DNA of 64,000 nucleotides from Billgrantia ethanolica (GCF_021404305.1 NZ_JABFTX010000001.1:1550001-1614000); one strand, 5' to 3'. Shown: positions 31,287-40,660, numbered from the stretch's first letter. The notes: a model not told the origin generated them from the letters alone. Translations and numbers: made by a program.

Positions 31287-32740
31287 TGCAATGGGAAACC
31301 GTGATCGGGCTGGAGGTTCACGTCCAGCTCGCCACCCGCTCGAAGATCTTTTCCGGCGCCTCCACCGCCTTCGGCGCCGAGCCCAACACCCAGGCCTGCG
31401 CCGTCGACCTGGGCCTGCCGGGCGTGCTGCCGGTGCTCAACGAGGCGGCCGTCGCCATGGCGGTCAAGTTCGGCCTGGCGATCGACGCCGAGATTCCCGA
31501 GGTGTCGGTGTTCGACCGCAAGAATTACTTCTACCCCGACCTGCCCAAGGGCTACCAGACCAGCCAGATGTACCAGCCCATCGTCGGCGCCGGAGTGGTC
31601 GAGATCACTCTCGAGGACGGCACCACCAAGCCGGTTCGCGTGCACCACGCGCACCTGGAAGAGGATGCCGGCAAATCGCTGCACGAGGACTTCCACGGCA
31701 TGACCGGCGTCGATCTCAACCGTGCCGGCACACCGCTGCTGGAGATCGTCTCCGAGCCGGACATGCGTTCGGCGAAGGAGGCCGCCGCCTATCTCAAGGC
31801 GATCCACTCCATCGTCACCTACCTTGGCATCTCCGACGGCAACATGGCCGAGGGCTCGATGCGCTGCGACGTCAACGTCTCGGTTCGGCCCAAGGGCCAG
31901 GAAGCCTTCGGCACCCGCGCCGAGATCAAGAACGTCAACTCGTTCCGCTTCGTCGAGCGCGCCATCGCCTTCGAGGTGGAGCGGCAGATCGAGCTGCTCG
32001 AGGATGGCGGCAAGGTGGTGCAGGAGACACGCCTGTTCGACCCCGAGCGCGACGAGACCCGCAGCATGCGGACCAAGGAGGAGGCCAACGACTATCGCTA
32101 CTTCCCCTGTCCCGACCTGCTGCCGGTAGTGCTCGACAAGGCCTACATCGACCATCTGCGCGACAACCTGCCGGAGCTGCCGGCCGAGAAGCGCGCCCGC
32201 TTCGAGAACGAGCTGGGCCTCTCGGCCTACGATGCCAGCGTGCTCTCCGCCACCCGCGAGATGGCCGACTATTTCGAAGAAGTGAAAGATGTCTGCCAGG
32301 ATGCCAAGCAGGCCGCCAACTGGGTACAGGGTGAGCTGGCAGGTGCCTTGAATCGTGAGAATCTCTCGATCGCCAATAGCCCCGTATCGGCTCGTCAGCT
32401 GGGTGAACTGGTCGCTCGCGTGCTCGACGACACCATCAACGGCAAGGCCGCCAAGCAGGTGTTCCAGGCACTGTGGAACGGCCAGGGCGCCAGCGCCGAT
32501 GACATCATCGAGGCCCAGGGGCTCAAGCAGGTCACCGACACTGGCGCCATCGAGGCGATGATCGATCAGGTGATCGCCGACAGCCCAGCCCAGGTAGCCC
32601 AGTATCGCGACGCCGAGCCGGACAAGCGCGGCAAGATGATCGGCTACTTCGTCGGCCAGGTGATGAAGGCCTCGCGCGGGACCGCCAATCCGCAACAGGT
32701 CAACGAGCTGCTCAAGCAGAAGCTCGACGCCCTCTGCTGA
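31286..32740 (+). CDS. gatB: Glu-tRNA(Gln)/Asp-tRNA(Asn) amidotransferase subunit B
   Basis: Start at 31286 ([20 protein letters not shown]), overlapping the gatA stop; 484 residues. Kinase-like cradle domain with NKLPGLP-type segment replaced here by [17 protein letters not shown], the [12 protein letters not shown] metal/ATP region, [15 protein letters not shown], and a C-terminal YqeY-like tRNA-binding tail with [17 protein letters not shown]. It phosphorylates and amidates misacylated tRNA. The presence of gatCAB implies that Asn-tRNA, Gln-tRNA or both are made by transamidation. Confidence 0.97.
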   Translation: MQWETVIGLEVHVQLATRSKIFSGASTAFGAEPNTQACAVDLGLPGVLPVLNEAAVAMAVKFGLAIDAEIPEVSVFDRKNYFYPDLPKGYQTSQMYQPIVGAGVVEITLEDGTTKPVRVHHAHLEEDAGKSLHEDFHGMTGVDLNRAGTPLLEIVSEPDMRSAKEAAAYLKAIHSIVTYLGISDGNMAEGSMRCDVNVSVRPKGQEAFGTRAEIKNVNSFRFVERAIAFEVERQIELLEDGGKVVQETRLFDPERDETRSMRTKEEANDYRYFPCPDLLPVVLDKAYIDHLRDNLPELPAEKRARFENELGLSAYDASVLSATREMADYFEEVKDVCQDAKQAANWVQGELAGALNRENLSIANSPVSARQLGELVARVLDDTINGKAAKQVFQALWNGQGASADDIIEAQGLKQVTDTGAIEAMIDQVIADSPAQVAQYRDAEPDKRGKMIGYFVGQVMKASRGTANPQQVNELLKQKLDALC

Positions 32741-32746
32741 GGCATG

Positions 32747-32772
32747 GCGGGCGGTGCCTGGGCGCCGCCCGC
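32747..32772. terminator. Strong GC hairpin between gatB and the puuR-like gene
   Basis: GCGGGCGGTGCC pairs with GGCGCCGCCCGC: a 12-bp inverted repeat with one G-U wobble and almost no loop. It begins 6 bp after the gatB stop. No U tract follows (GGGATTAGG), so intrinsic termination is doubtful; it could be a Rho-linked 3' structure or block read-through into the regulator. Confidence 0.4.
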
Positions 32773-32789
32773 GGGATTAGGAGATCGGC

Positions 32790-33341
32790 ATGTCGGACGA
32801 CGTCGGCGTACGCCTGCGCGCGCTTCGCACTCTGCGCGGCATTTCCCAGCGTGAACTGGCCAAGCGCTGCGGGGTCACCCATTCCAGCCTGTCGCTGATC
32901 GAACAGGGCAAGGTGAGCCCTTCGGTCAGCTCGCTGAAGAAGATCCTCGATGCCATCCCCATCAGCGTGGGCGATTTCTTCACCATGGACATGGAGAGCC
33001 GCGACCAGGTTTTCTACAGCGCCGAGGAGCTCGCCGACGTGGGCAGCGGCGAGGTCGTCTACAAGCTGGTCGGCGCCAACCGCGCTAGTCGGGCGCTGGC
33101 GTTCATGATCGAGACCTACCCGCCCGGCGCCGATACCGGGCGCGAGATGATCGCCCACCAGGGCGAGGAAGCCGGCGTGGTGCTGGAGGGCACGATAGAG
33201 ATCACCATCGGCCCCGAAACCCGCCTGCTCGGCCCGGGCGAAGCCTATTACTTCGACACCAACGTGCCCCACCGCTTCCGCAATCCCGGCAGCGAGCCCT
33301 GCCGTCTGGTGAGCTGCTGCACACCGGCCTGCGCCTTCTGA
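32790..33341 (+). CDS. puuR: Cupin-domain XRE-family regulator, PuuR/PauR-like
   Basis: 183 residues. N-terminal helix-turn-helix of the XRE type (about 8-62, LRTLRGISQRELAKRCGVTH and SSLSLIEQGKVSPSVSSL), then a C-terminal cupin domain (about 105-178) with HQGEEAGVVLEGTIEIT and the GEAYYFDTNVPHRFRN strand. This architecture is shared by PuuR (E. coli) and PauR (Pseudomonas), repressors of putrescine catabolism relieved by polyamines. The polyamine genes starting about 3.6 kb downstream support that role. The symbol is by homology and context; direct binding is not shown. Confidence 0.8.
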   Translation: MSDDVGVRLRALRTLRGISQRELAKRCGVTHSSLSLIEQGKVSPSVSSLKKILDAIPISVGDFFTMDMESRDQVFYSAEELADVGSGEVVYKLVGANRASRALAFMIETYPPGADTGREMIAHQGEEAGVVLEGTIEITIGPETRLLGPGEAYYFDTNVPHRFRNPGSEPCRLVSCCTPACAF

Positions 33342-33342
33342 A

Positions 33343-33513
33343 TCAACCGCGCTTCAAACGTTCGATCTCCAAGCGCAGGGCCTCGGCCTGCTCCGTCAGC
33401 GCCGCGTTGGCGCGCATGTCACCGTTGCGGGACGCCAGCATCGCTTCCTCGAGCTTGCGCTCATAGGCCTTTTGCAGTCGTTTGGTGGGATCTCGCCGAA
33501 AGATAGCGAACAT
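33343..33513 (-). CDS. Small DUF6435-like protein, 56 residues
   Basis: ATG at 33513-33511, preceded by a strong AAGGAG site at 6-7 bases; stop TGA at 33343, one base from the convergent puuR-like stop. The protein begins MFAIFRRDPTKRLQKAYERK and ends IERLKRG. It is very basic and helical, with a heptad-like Leu/Ala pattern (LEEAMLASRNGDMRANAALTE), and resembles short DUF6435 proteins of marine gammaproteobacteria, which start MFxxFxxDPTKKL. No function is known to me. Confidence 0.8.
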   Translation of the reverse strand: MFAIFRRDPTKRLQKAYERKLEEAMLASRNGDMRANAALTEQAEALRLEIERLKRG

Positions 33514-33536
33514 AGGGTTTCTCCTTCCTCAGGGTT

Positions 33537-33544
33537 TTGTACAA
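33537..33544. promoter_or_regulatory. TTGTACAA palindrome upstream of the DUF6435-like gene
   Basis: A perfect 8-bp palindrome 24 bp upstream of the start codon of the minus-strand small gene. The same TTGTACA half-site recurs twice at 33662-33680 in the same intergenic region, so one regulator might act on both divergent genes. Confidence 0.35.
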
Positions 33545-33661
33545 CTTTTCGCGGCCGAATCGCGACCTCACGCGCCCAAATCCTGCTTTCTACATACCAC
33601 ACCTAGCAGATCGGTAGGTCAAGCAGTGCTTTTTTCGACGGCAGGCTAAAATTAAATTCAT

Positions 33662-33680
33662 TTGTACAGTGATTGTACAA
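33662..33680. promoter_or_regulatory. Inverted repeat TTGTACA-N5-TGTACAA upstream of the chemoreceptor gene
   Basis: Two perfect 7-bp arms separated by GTGAT, about 75 bp before the chemoreceptor start. Size and symmetry are typical of a dimeric repressor operator. The region (33514-33754) is AT-richer than its surroundings. Confidence 0.45.
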
Positions 33681-33754
33681 GTTTTAAGATTCGCGTGTCT
33701 TCCACTCTCGCTTCCACCGGGAGTGGCTCAAAACCAGAATAAGGAATGCATGCC

Positions 33755-35449
33755 ATGGGACTCTCGACCAGCCTCGCCCGCCTGGGAATACGTAGTCGTC
33801 TGTTCGTTGGATTCTCCGCCGTGCTCGCCTTGATCGTACTGCTCACCGCCATCGGCATCGTGCAGGTGAACCGTATCGATCACAGCCTCACCACCATCAA
33901 CGACGTCAATGGCACCAAGCAGCGCCACGCCATCGACTGGCGCGGCAGCGTGCATGACCGCGCGATCCTGCTGCGCGACATGACCCTGGTCGAATCGCCC
34001 GCCGCGCTGGCAACCCTCGAGCGCGACTACCGCATGCTGGCCGACGACTACCAGCGCGCCGCCAGCGGTATGGCGACCGCCATTCAGCTCAGCGTCTCCT
34101 CCCGCGAAAGCGAACTGTTGTCAGCCATCGAGCGCCAGGCCGATACGACGCAACGACTGGCGGCCCAAGTAATGGAGCGTCGCGCACAGGGCGACATTGT
34201 CGGCGCACGGGAAGTTCTTCTGAGCGAGGCCGGCCCGGCCTTCTTTACCTGGCTCGACAGCATCAATGACTTCATCGACCACCAGGAAGCCGAGAGCGCA
34301 GCCGATACCGCACTGGCCCGCGATACCGCCTCCGGCTTCCAGATGCTGATGCTGGCCCTTTGCCTGGCGGCCTTGGCGGCAGGGGGCACCATCGCCTACC
34401 TGCTGGCTCGCCAGCTACTGCGCGAGCTCGGCGCCGAGCCCCACGAGGTGAAAGCCTTCGCCGAGGCGATCGGCCGCGGCGAACTGGCTACCGCCGGGCG
34501 TCTGCGCGATGGCGACCGACACAGCATCATGGCATCGCAGGTGGAAATGGCCCGCCAGCTGCAGGCCATCGTGACCCAGGTGCGCGGCGCTGCCGAAGCC
34601 GTGGCCAGCAACAGCGAGCAGATCGCCGAGGGCAACACCGACCTCGCCTCGCGCACTCAGCAGCAGGCCAGCGCCCTGACCCAGACCGCCTCGGCGATGG
34701 AAGAGTTGAACGGCACCGTGGTGCAGAACAGCGAGAATGCAGGCCAGGCCAGCCGTGAGGCCGAGAATGCCTCGCACACGGCACGCCAGGGTGGCATGGC
34801 GGTAGAGCAGATGACGGCTACCATGAACGAGCTCGACAAGAGCGCCGGAGAGATCGCCAGCATCATCTCGACCATCGACGACATCGCCTTCCAGACCAAC
34901 ATTCTGGCACTCAACGCCTCAGTGGAGGCGGCGCGTGCCGGCGAGCACGGCCGCGGCTTCGCCGTGGTTGCTGCCGAAGTGCGCAAGCTGGCCCAGAAGA
35001 GCGCCGAGGCCGCCAGCGAAATCAATGAACTCATCACCAGCAACGTGGAGCGCGTGAAGAGCGGTAACGCTCGGGCTGCCGAGGCGCGGCAGGCCACCGA
35101 GGAGATCGTCGAGGCCATCGCGCGAGTCAGCCAGTTGATGCGGGAGATCAGCCAGGCCAGCGTCGAACAGAGCGCCGGCGTGCAGGAAGCCGGTACGGCG
35201 GTGGCCGAGATGGACAGGGTCACCCAGCAGAACGCCACCCTGGTGGGAGAGAGCGCCACGGCAGCCGACAATCTGCGCCAGCATGCCCGTCAGCTGATGA
35301 ACGCCATGGCCGCCTTCCAACTGCCGAGCAGCGCTCGCGCCGATGGCCAAAGCGTGCCGCACGGCGAGATGCTTACGGCGCCCCGGCCCATCATGCGCCA
35401 GCTGCAGCTTGCCACCGCGGAGCGCCAGCCGGAGTGGGCCAACTTCTAA
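33755..35449 (+). CDS. Methyl-accepting chemotaxis protein with C-terminal EWANF
   Basis: Start taken at 33755 ([12 protein letters not shown]), 9 bases after AAGGA; an ATG at 33746 directly abuts that site. 564 residues. Transmembrane helix 1 (about 15-37), a periplasmic four-helix-bundle sensor domain of about 155 residues, transmembrane helix 2 (about 195-218), HAMP, and a cytoplasmic signalling domain whose tip contains [20 protein letters not shown]. The last five residues EWANF fit the xWxxF CheR-tethering tail of Tar/Tsr-like receptors. Ligand unknown. Position between a PuuR-like regulator and polyamine genes raises, but does not prove, an amine ligand. The gene reads toward rmuC (convergent, 21 bp apart). 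Confidence 0.93.
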   Translation: MGLSTSLARLGIRSRLFVGFSAVLALIVLLTAIGIVQVNRIDHSLTTINDVNGTKQRHAIDWRGSVHDRAILLRDMTLVESPAALATLERDYRMLADDYQRAASGMATAIQLSVSSRESELLSAIERQADTTQRLAAQVMERRAQGDIVGAREVLLSEAGPAFFTWLDSINDFIDHQEAESAADTALARDTASGFQMLMLALCLAALAAGGTIAYLLARQLLRELGAEPHEVKAFAEAIGRGELATAGRLRDGDRHSIMASQVEMARQLQAIVTQVRGAAEAVASNSEQIAEGNTDLASRTQQQASALTQTASAMEELNGTVVQNSENAGQASREAENASHTARQGGMAVEQMTATMNELDKSAGEIASIISTIDDIAFQTNILALNASVEAARAGEHGRGFAVVAAEVRKLAQKSAEAASEINELITSNVERVKSGNARAAEARQATEEIVEAIARVSQLMREISQASVEQSAGVQEAGTAVAEMDRVTQQNATLVGESATAADNLRQHARQLMNAMAAFQLPSSARADGQSVPHGEMLTAPRPIMRQLQLATAERQPEWANF

Positions 35450-35470
35450 GTCCCTTACCTTGGCTGGCCC

Positions 35471-36847
35471 CTAGCCTCGACCGCCCCCGTCCGGCAGCGC
35501 CTGGCGGGGGCTCGCAGTCTCGAGCTCGAGGCCGGCCCGCTCGACCAGCTCGGCCGGCAGCTCCTTCTTCACCGCCACTCCCAGCTCCTGGAACTCGGCG
35601 GCCTGCTTGATCAGGTTGCCGCGCCCGTTGACTAGTTGTCCCATGGCACGGTCGTAGCTGTCGCGGGCGCCGTCGAGCTTCGCCTGCACCTCCTGCATGC
35701 TCTCGAGGAACAGCCGCAGCTTGTTGTAGAACCGCTCGGCACGATTGGCCAGCTCGGCGCTGTGGCGACTCTGGTCCTCGAAGCGCCATAGCTGACGCAC
35801 CACGTTGAGGCTGGTCAGCAGCGTGGTGGGCGTGGCCACCAGCACGTTGTGTTCGATGGCCCGCTGGTAGAGGGTCTCATCGTGCTTGAGCGCCTCGACG
35901 TAGGCTGACTCCACCGGGATGAACATGATCACCACGTCTGGCGAGTTGAGGCCCGGCAGATCGTAGTAGTGCTTGTCGGCCAGCTCGGCTATGCGCTCGC
36001 CCACCGACTTGGCATGAGCCGCCAGAGCCTGCCCTCTCGCCATCTCGTCCTCTGCATTGACGTAGCGCACGTAGGCGGCAAGCGAGGTCTTGGCGTCGAT
36101 CACCAGGTGGCGGCCCTGGGGCAGATAGACCACCGCATCGGGCCGGCGCCGACCCTCCGCCGTGGTAAAGCTCACCTCGCGCTGGTAATCCTTGCCAGGG
36201 CGCAGGCCGGAGCCCTCAAGCACGTTCTCCAGCATCAGCTCGCCCCAGTTGCCCTGCACCTTCTTCTGCCCCTGCAGCGCCTGGGTCAGGCGCTCAGCCT
36301 GATCGGTGATCTCGCGGTTGAGCGCCTGCAAATGGCGCAGTTCAGTGCGAAGCCCGGCGCGCTGCTCGGTGTCGTGGCGATGAATCGTCTCGACCTTCTC
36401 GCGAAAGCCCTTCATCTCGGCCTGGATCGGCTGCAGCAGGCCGCTGATACGCTGCTGGGAAAGCTCGGAGAAAGCGCGCCCCTTGCGCTCGAGGATCTCG
36501 TTGGCCAGGTTCTCGAATTCCTGGCGCAGTTGCTCGCGGCTGTCGCGCAACAGCGCCAACTGGGCCTCGAAGTGCTGCTGCTTCTGCTCCAGCGTGGTGG
36601 CCAGACGCGCCTCACTCACCTGCACCTCGCCGAGCCTGTGCTTTGCGTCATCGAGCTGTTGCTCACGCTCGGCCAGCCGCTCACGCATGTCGGCCAAGGC
36701 GGCTTCGTGCCGTACCGCCTCCACCCGCTGGCGCCGGACGGCGAGCCAGCCGGCCAGGCCGAAGGCAAGCAGGAACGTCAACAGCGACGTGAGCGCCATG
36801 GCGTAGCCAAGGGGCAGCGAGGCCAGCATGGTGGCAAGATCGATCAA
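35471..36847 (-). CDS. rmuC: DNA recombination protein RmuC
   Basis: 458 residues. N-terminal transmembrane helix (about 15-37, YAMALTSLLTFLLAFGLAGWL), a long coiled coil (about 38-190) and the RmuC nuclease-like domain with GNWGELMLENVLEGSGL, RPDAVVYLPQGRHLVIDAKTSL and VVIMFIPVESAYVEAL. RmuC limits inversions at short inverted repeats in E. coli; the catalytic activity is inferred from its PD-(D/E)XK-like fold. It lies at the edge of the polyamine block with no obvious functional link. Confidence 0.93.
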   Translation of the reverse strand: MIDLATMLASLPLGYAMALTSLLTFLLAFGLAGWLAVRRQRVEAVRHEAALADMRERLAEREQQLDDAKHRLGEVQVSEARLATTLEQKQQHFEAQLALLRDSREQLRQEFENLANEILERKGRAFSELSQQRISGLLQPIQAEMKGFREKVETIHRHDTEQRAGLRTELRHLQALNREITDQAERLTQALQGQKKVQGNWGELMLENVLEGSGLRPGKDYQREVSFTTAEGRRRPDAVVYLPQGRHLVIDAKTSLAAYVRYVNAEDEMARGQALAAHAKSVGERIAELADKHYYDLPGLNSPDVVIMFIPVESAYVEALKHDETLYQRAIEHNVLVATPTTLLTSLNVVRQLWRFEDQSRHSAELANRAERFYNKLRLFLESMQEVQAKLDGARDSYDRAMGQLVNGRGNLIKQAAEFQELGVAVKKELPAELVERAGLELETASPRQALPDGGGRG

Positions 36848-36927
36848 GGGAAGTCTCCAGCAGGCGGTCGTGGCGCCAGTATACCTGCCACGGCCGCCGG
36901 CTCATCCCCTGCCGGTTTCTGACAGGA

Positions 36928-38433
36928 TCAACTTGGTTGCAGCGACATCCATACACTCTTGAGCTCGGAGTACTCCTCCAGGCTGTGATGCGACTTGTCT
37001 CGGCCGTTGCCCGACTGCTTGACCCCACCGAAGGGCATGGTCTGGTCGCCCCCGGCCCAGTTGTTGACGAACACCTGGCCCGACTGCAGCCGCCGCGTCA
37101 CGCGCATGATGCGGTCGATGTCCTGGCTCCACAGCCCCGCCGCCAGGCCGTAGGGCGTGTCGTTGGCCATGGCCACCGCCTCCTCTTCCGTGTCGAAGCC
37201 GAACACCGCCAGCACCGGGCCGAAGATCTCCTCGCGACCGATGGTCATCTGCGGCGTGACGCCGTCGAACACCGTGGGCGGGATGAACAACCCCGGGCCG
37301 TCGATGGCCTTGCCGCCGGTGCGCAGCCGCGCGCCCTCTTGCACCCCTTGGCGGATGTAGTCGAGGATGCGACGATGCTGGGCCTCGTCGACGATGGCGC
37401 CCATGAAGCTGTCCGGGTCCAGCGGATCGCCCGGCTGCATGTTCTCGGCGGCCTTGAGTACCCGCTCGACGAAGTCGTCGCGAATCGTGTTCTCGACCAG
37501 CAGCCGGGAGCCGGCGATGCACACTTCGCCCTGGTTGTGGAAGATCGCCGCGGCGGCGTGGCTGGCCACCAGGTCTAGGTCCTTGCAGTCGGCGAAGACG
37601 AGGTTGGGCGACTTGCCGCCGCACTCGAGATAAACCCGCTTGAGGTTGGACTGCCCGGCATACTGCATCAGCTGCTTGCCCACCGCGGTGGAGCCGGTGA
37701 AGGCCAGGCAGTCGACCTCCATGGAGAGCGCCAGGGCCTTGCCCACGGTGTGGCCGAAGCCCGGCAGCACCTGGAACACCCCGCGCGGGATGCCCGCCTC
37801 CCGGGCCAACTGGGCCAGGCGCAGCGCCGACAGCGGCGACTTCTCCGAGGGCTTGAGGATGACGCTGTTGCCGGCGGCCAGCGCCGGGGCGACCTTCCAG
37901 GCGGTCATCATCAGCGGGAAGTTCCACGGCACAATCGCCGCTACCACGCCGATGGGCTCGCGCAGCACCAGGGCCAGGGTTTCCTCGCCGGTGGGGGCCA
38001 CCTCGCCGTAGAGCTTGTCGATGCACTCGGCCTGGTAGCGGATGCAAGCGATGGCACCATTCATGTCGCCCAGCGAACTCGAGATAGGCTTGCCCATGTC
38101 GAGGGTGTCGATCAGCGCCAGCTCGTGCTTGTTGGCTTCCATCAGCTCGGCCAGGCGCAACAGGGTCTTCTTGCGCTTGCCCGGCGCCAGGCGCGACCAG
38201 GCGCCGTCGGCGAAGGCCCGGCGCGCCACCGCCACGGCACGCGCGGCATCGGGCTCGTCGCAACTGGCCACCTGGGCCAGCAGTTCGCCGGTGGCCGGGT
38301 TGCGCGACTCGAAGGTGTCGCCACTCTCGGCAGCGAGGAAGGTGTCGTCGATGAAGGCGCGCGACTCGAACGACAGCTCGGCGGCTCGGGCCTGCCAGTC
38401 GGCCAGGGTGCGAGGGGTTGGCGTACGGCTCAC
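36928..38433 (-). CDS. puuC: Gamma-glutamyl-gamma-aminobutyraldehyde dehydrogenase, PuuC/KauB type
   Basis: Starts with GTG at 38433 after a GAGGAG site; the start overlaps the aminotransferase stop by 4 bases. 501 residues, NAD(P)-dependent aldehyde dehydrogenase family. Catalytic Cys305 in NQGEVCIAGSR, general-base Glu270 in YLECGGKSPN, and Asn171 in VPWNFPLMM. PuuC oxidises gamma-glutamyl-gamma-aminobutyraldehyde; KauB-type relatives also oxidise 4-aminobutyraldehyde. Coupling to a putrescine aminotransferase suggests it may serve both routes. The specific substrate is inferred from context. Confidence 0.9.
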   Translation of the reverse strand: MSRTPTPRTLADWQARAAELSFESRAFIDDTFLAAESGDTFESRNPATGELLAQVASCDEPDAARAVAVARRAFADGAWSRLAPGKRKKTLLRLAELMEANKHELALIDTLDMGKPISSSLGDMNGAIACIRYQAECIDKLYGEVAPTGEETLALVLREPIGVVAAIVPWNFPLMMTAWKVAPALAAGNSVILKPSEKSPLSALRLAQLAREAGIPRGVFQVLPGFGHTVGKALALSMEVDCLAFTGSTAVGKQLMQYAGQSNLKRVYLECGGKSPNLVFADCKDLDLVASHAAAAIFHNQGEVCIAGSRLLVENTIRDDFVERVLKAAENMQPGDPLDPDSFMGAIVDEAQHRRILDYIRQGVQEGARLRTGGKAIDGPGLFIPPTVFDGVTPQMTIGREEIFGPVLAVFGFDTEEEAVAMANDTPYGLAAGLWSQDIDRIMRVTRRLQSGQVFVNNWAGGDQTMPFGGVKQSGNGRDKSHHSLEEYSELKSVWMSLQPS

Positions 38434-39887
38434 GATCGGGACTCCTCTATTGATGGCTGGATCATGATGGCTGGCTCATCCGCCTGTTCGCGTGCGGCCA
38501 GTCGCCTCGCGGTCTCGTCCAGCGCCTCCCAGGCCAGGCGGACCAGCTCATCGATCTCGGCGCGGGTAATGACCAGCGGCGGCGAAATGATCATCGTATC
38601 ACCCACCGAGCGCATCACCAGGCCATGATCGAAGCAGATGTCGCGACACAGGGTGCCGACGCCAAAGCCCTTGGGGAACCGCGCTTTGTCGAAGCGTTCG
38701 CCGGTGTCGGGGTCGATCAGCTCCAGCGCCCCGATCAACCCCAGCGAGCGCACCTCGCTCACCAGGGGGTGATCGGCCAGGGTGGCCCAGCGCTCGGCGA
38801 GATAGGGTCCCACGTCGTCACGCACCCGCTCGACGATGCCCTCGGCCTGCATCAGCTCGAGATTCTTCAGCGCCACGGCGGCGCACACCGGATGCCCCGA
38901 ATAGGTGAAACCGTGGAAGAACTCGCCGCCGCGCTCGATCAGGGTCTCGGCGACGCGGTCGCCCACCAGCACGCCGCCGATCGGCAGGTAGCCGGACGAG
39001 ATCCCCTTGGCGATGGGCATCAGATCGGGTTTCAAATCGTAGTGGATGCTGCCGAACCACTCCCCCAGCCGGCCGAAGCCGCAGATCACCTCGTCCACTA
39101 CCAGCAGGATGTCGTACCTGGCCAGCACCTCCTTGACGGCCGGCCAGTAGCTTTGCGGCGGGATGATGGCGCCACCCGCGCCCTGCACCGGCTCGGCGAT
39201 GAAGGCGGCGACGTTCTCCTCGCCGAGCTCCAGAATCTTCGCCTCCAGGGCTGCGGCGCACTCGCGACCGAACGCTTCCGGGCTGGTATCGCGCCCTTCT
39301 CCAACCCGCCCTTGTGCAACCTTTCCCTCACCAAACCAATAGGGCTGCCGAACATGGGCGATCTTGGGTACCAGAGGACCGCCCTGGGCATGCATCGGCG
39401 CCATGCCGCCAAGGCTCAGGCCGGCCACGGTGGAACCGTGGTAGGCATTCTCGCGGGCGATGATCCATTGCTTGTCGGGCTTGCCTTCCAGGGCCCAGTA
39501 GCGGCGCACCATGCGCAATACCGTGTCGTTGGCCTCGGAGCCCGAGCCGGTGAAGAACACCCGGTTCATGTGCGCCGGCGCCAGCCGGCACAGCATCTCG
39601 GCCAGCTTCACCGCCGGCGGATGGGTACTCTTGAAGAAGTTGTTGTAGTAAGGCAGTTCTCGCAGCTGCGCGGTGGCCGCCGCGACCAGCTCCTCGCGGC
39701 CGTAGCCCAGATTGACGCACCACAGCCCGGCCATGGCGTCGAGGATGCGGTTGCCCTCGCTGTCGTGGATATAGACGCCCTCGGCGTGGGTGACGATACG
39801 GCTGCCCTCCTCGCCCAGCGCCTTGAAGTCGGTGAAGGGGTGCAGGTGGTGGTCCCGATCCAACTTGCGGTAGGTCTCGGTATGCAT
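38430..39887 (-). CDS. spuC: Putrescine-pyruvate-type aminotransferase, SpuC-like
   Basis: Start at 39887 (MHTETYRKLDRDHHLHPF), the family N-terminus. 485 residues, class III PLP-dependent transaminase. PLP lysine is Lys294 in PIAKGISSGYLPIGG; Asp265 in LLVVDEVICGFGR contacts the PLP ring; GSGSEANDT binds phosphate. SpuC moves the amino group of putrescine to pyruvate, giving 4-aminobutyraldehyde. Other omega-amine donors are possible. Odd point: about 10 residues (189-198, KVAQGRVGEG) appear inserted between PYWFGEG and RDTSPEAFG. Downstream of puuD by 11 bp. Confidence 0.9.
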   Translation of the reverse strand: MHTETYRKLDRDHHLHPFTDFKALGEEGSRIVTHAEGVYIHDSEGNRILDAMAGLWCVNLGYGREELVAAATAQLRELPYYNNFFKSTHPPAVKLAEMLCRLAPAHMNRVFFTGSGSEANDTVLRMVRRYWALEGKPDKQWIIARENAYHGSTVAGLSLGGMAPMHAQGGPLVPKIAHVRQPYWFGEGKVAQGRVGEGRDTSPEAFGRECAAALEAKILELGEENVAAFIAEPVQGAGGAIIPPQSYWPAVKEVLARYDILLVVDEVICGFGRLGEWFGSIHYDLKPDLMPIAKGISSGYLPIGGVLVGDRVAETLIERGGEFFHGFTYSGHPVCAAVALKNLELMQAEGIVERVRDDVGPYLAERWATLADHPLVSEVRSLGLIGALELIDPDTGERFDKARFPKGFGVGTLCRDICFDHGLVMRSVGDTMIISPPLVITRAEIDELVRLAWEALDETARRLAAREQADEPAIMIQPSIEESRS

Positions 39888-39898
39888 GGCTCCCCCGA

Positions 39899-40660
39899 TC
39901 AGCTCGTCAAGGCCAGTGAGCGCTCGCCGCAGTGCTCGCGGCAGGCGGCGGCGAAACCCTTGAACAGGGCGTCGTAGAGCGGGTGTTCCCGCGGCTGCCA
40001 TTCGGGGTGCCACTGCACGGCCAGGGCAAACCCCGGCGCCGCGGCCACCGACACCGCTTCGATCAGGCCGTCCGGCGCACGGGCCTCCACGGCAAGCCCG
40101 CCGCCCAGCCGGTCGATGCCCTGCTGATGCAGCGAATTGACCCGCGCGTGGGGCTCGGGATGCAGTGCTGCCAGGCGGCCGCCAGGCACGATCTCGATGT
40201 CATGGGCCGGCGCGTAGCGAGTGTCGTAGTCGGCTTCCGGCTCGCGGTGATCGGCAAGGTCGGGCACGTTCTGCACCGCCTGGTGCAGGGTGCCGCCATA
40301 GGCCACGTTGATCTCCTGAAAACCGCGACAGATGCCCAGCAGCGGCAGGCCCCGCGCCACGGCGGTGGGTATCCAGGCCAGGGCGGCGGCGTCGCGATGC
40401 GGGTCGTCATGCGTGTTTTCCGGTGCCCGCTCGGCGCCATAACGCGCAGGCTCGACGTTCGAGTAGCTGCCGGTGAGCAGCAGGCCATCCAGGTGGCCGA
40501 GCAGATCGCCGTCGGCGGCGTCCTGCCACACCGGCAGCACCACCGGCGCCATGCCGTAGGCGCGCAGAGCGCTCAGATACTTGTCGGTCACCACATGAGC
40601 GGGATGCCCTTCGACTTCGCGACGACAGGCGATGACCCCCACCAAGGGACGGCTCGGCAT
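39899..40660 (-). CDS. puuD: Gamma-glutamyl-gamma-aminobutyrate hydrolase, PuuD/SpuA type
   Basis: 253 residues, class I glutamine-amidotransferase-like hydrolase. Catalytic triad Cys111 (LLGICRGFQEIN), His218 and Glu220 (AVQWHPEW). Releases GABA and glutamate from gamma-glutamyl-GABA, the last step of the glutamylated putrescine route. First gene of puuD-spuC-puuC; it diverges from a puuA-type gene across 238 bp that must carry both promoters. Confidence 0.94.
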   Translation of the reverse strand: MPSRPLVGVIACRREVEGHPAHVVTDKYLSALRAYGMAPVVLPVWQDAADGDLLGHLDGLLLTGSYSNVEPARYGAERAPENTHDDPHRDAAALAWIPTAVARGLPLLGICRGFQEINVAYGGTLHQAVQNVPDLADHREPEADYDTRYAPAHDIEIVPGGRLAALHPEPHARVNSLHQQGIDRLGGGLAVEARAPDGLIEAVSVAAAPGFALAVQWHPEWQPREHPLYDALFKGFAAACREHCGERSLALTS

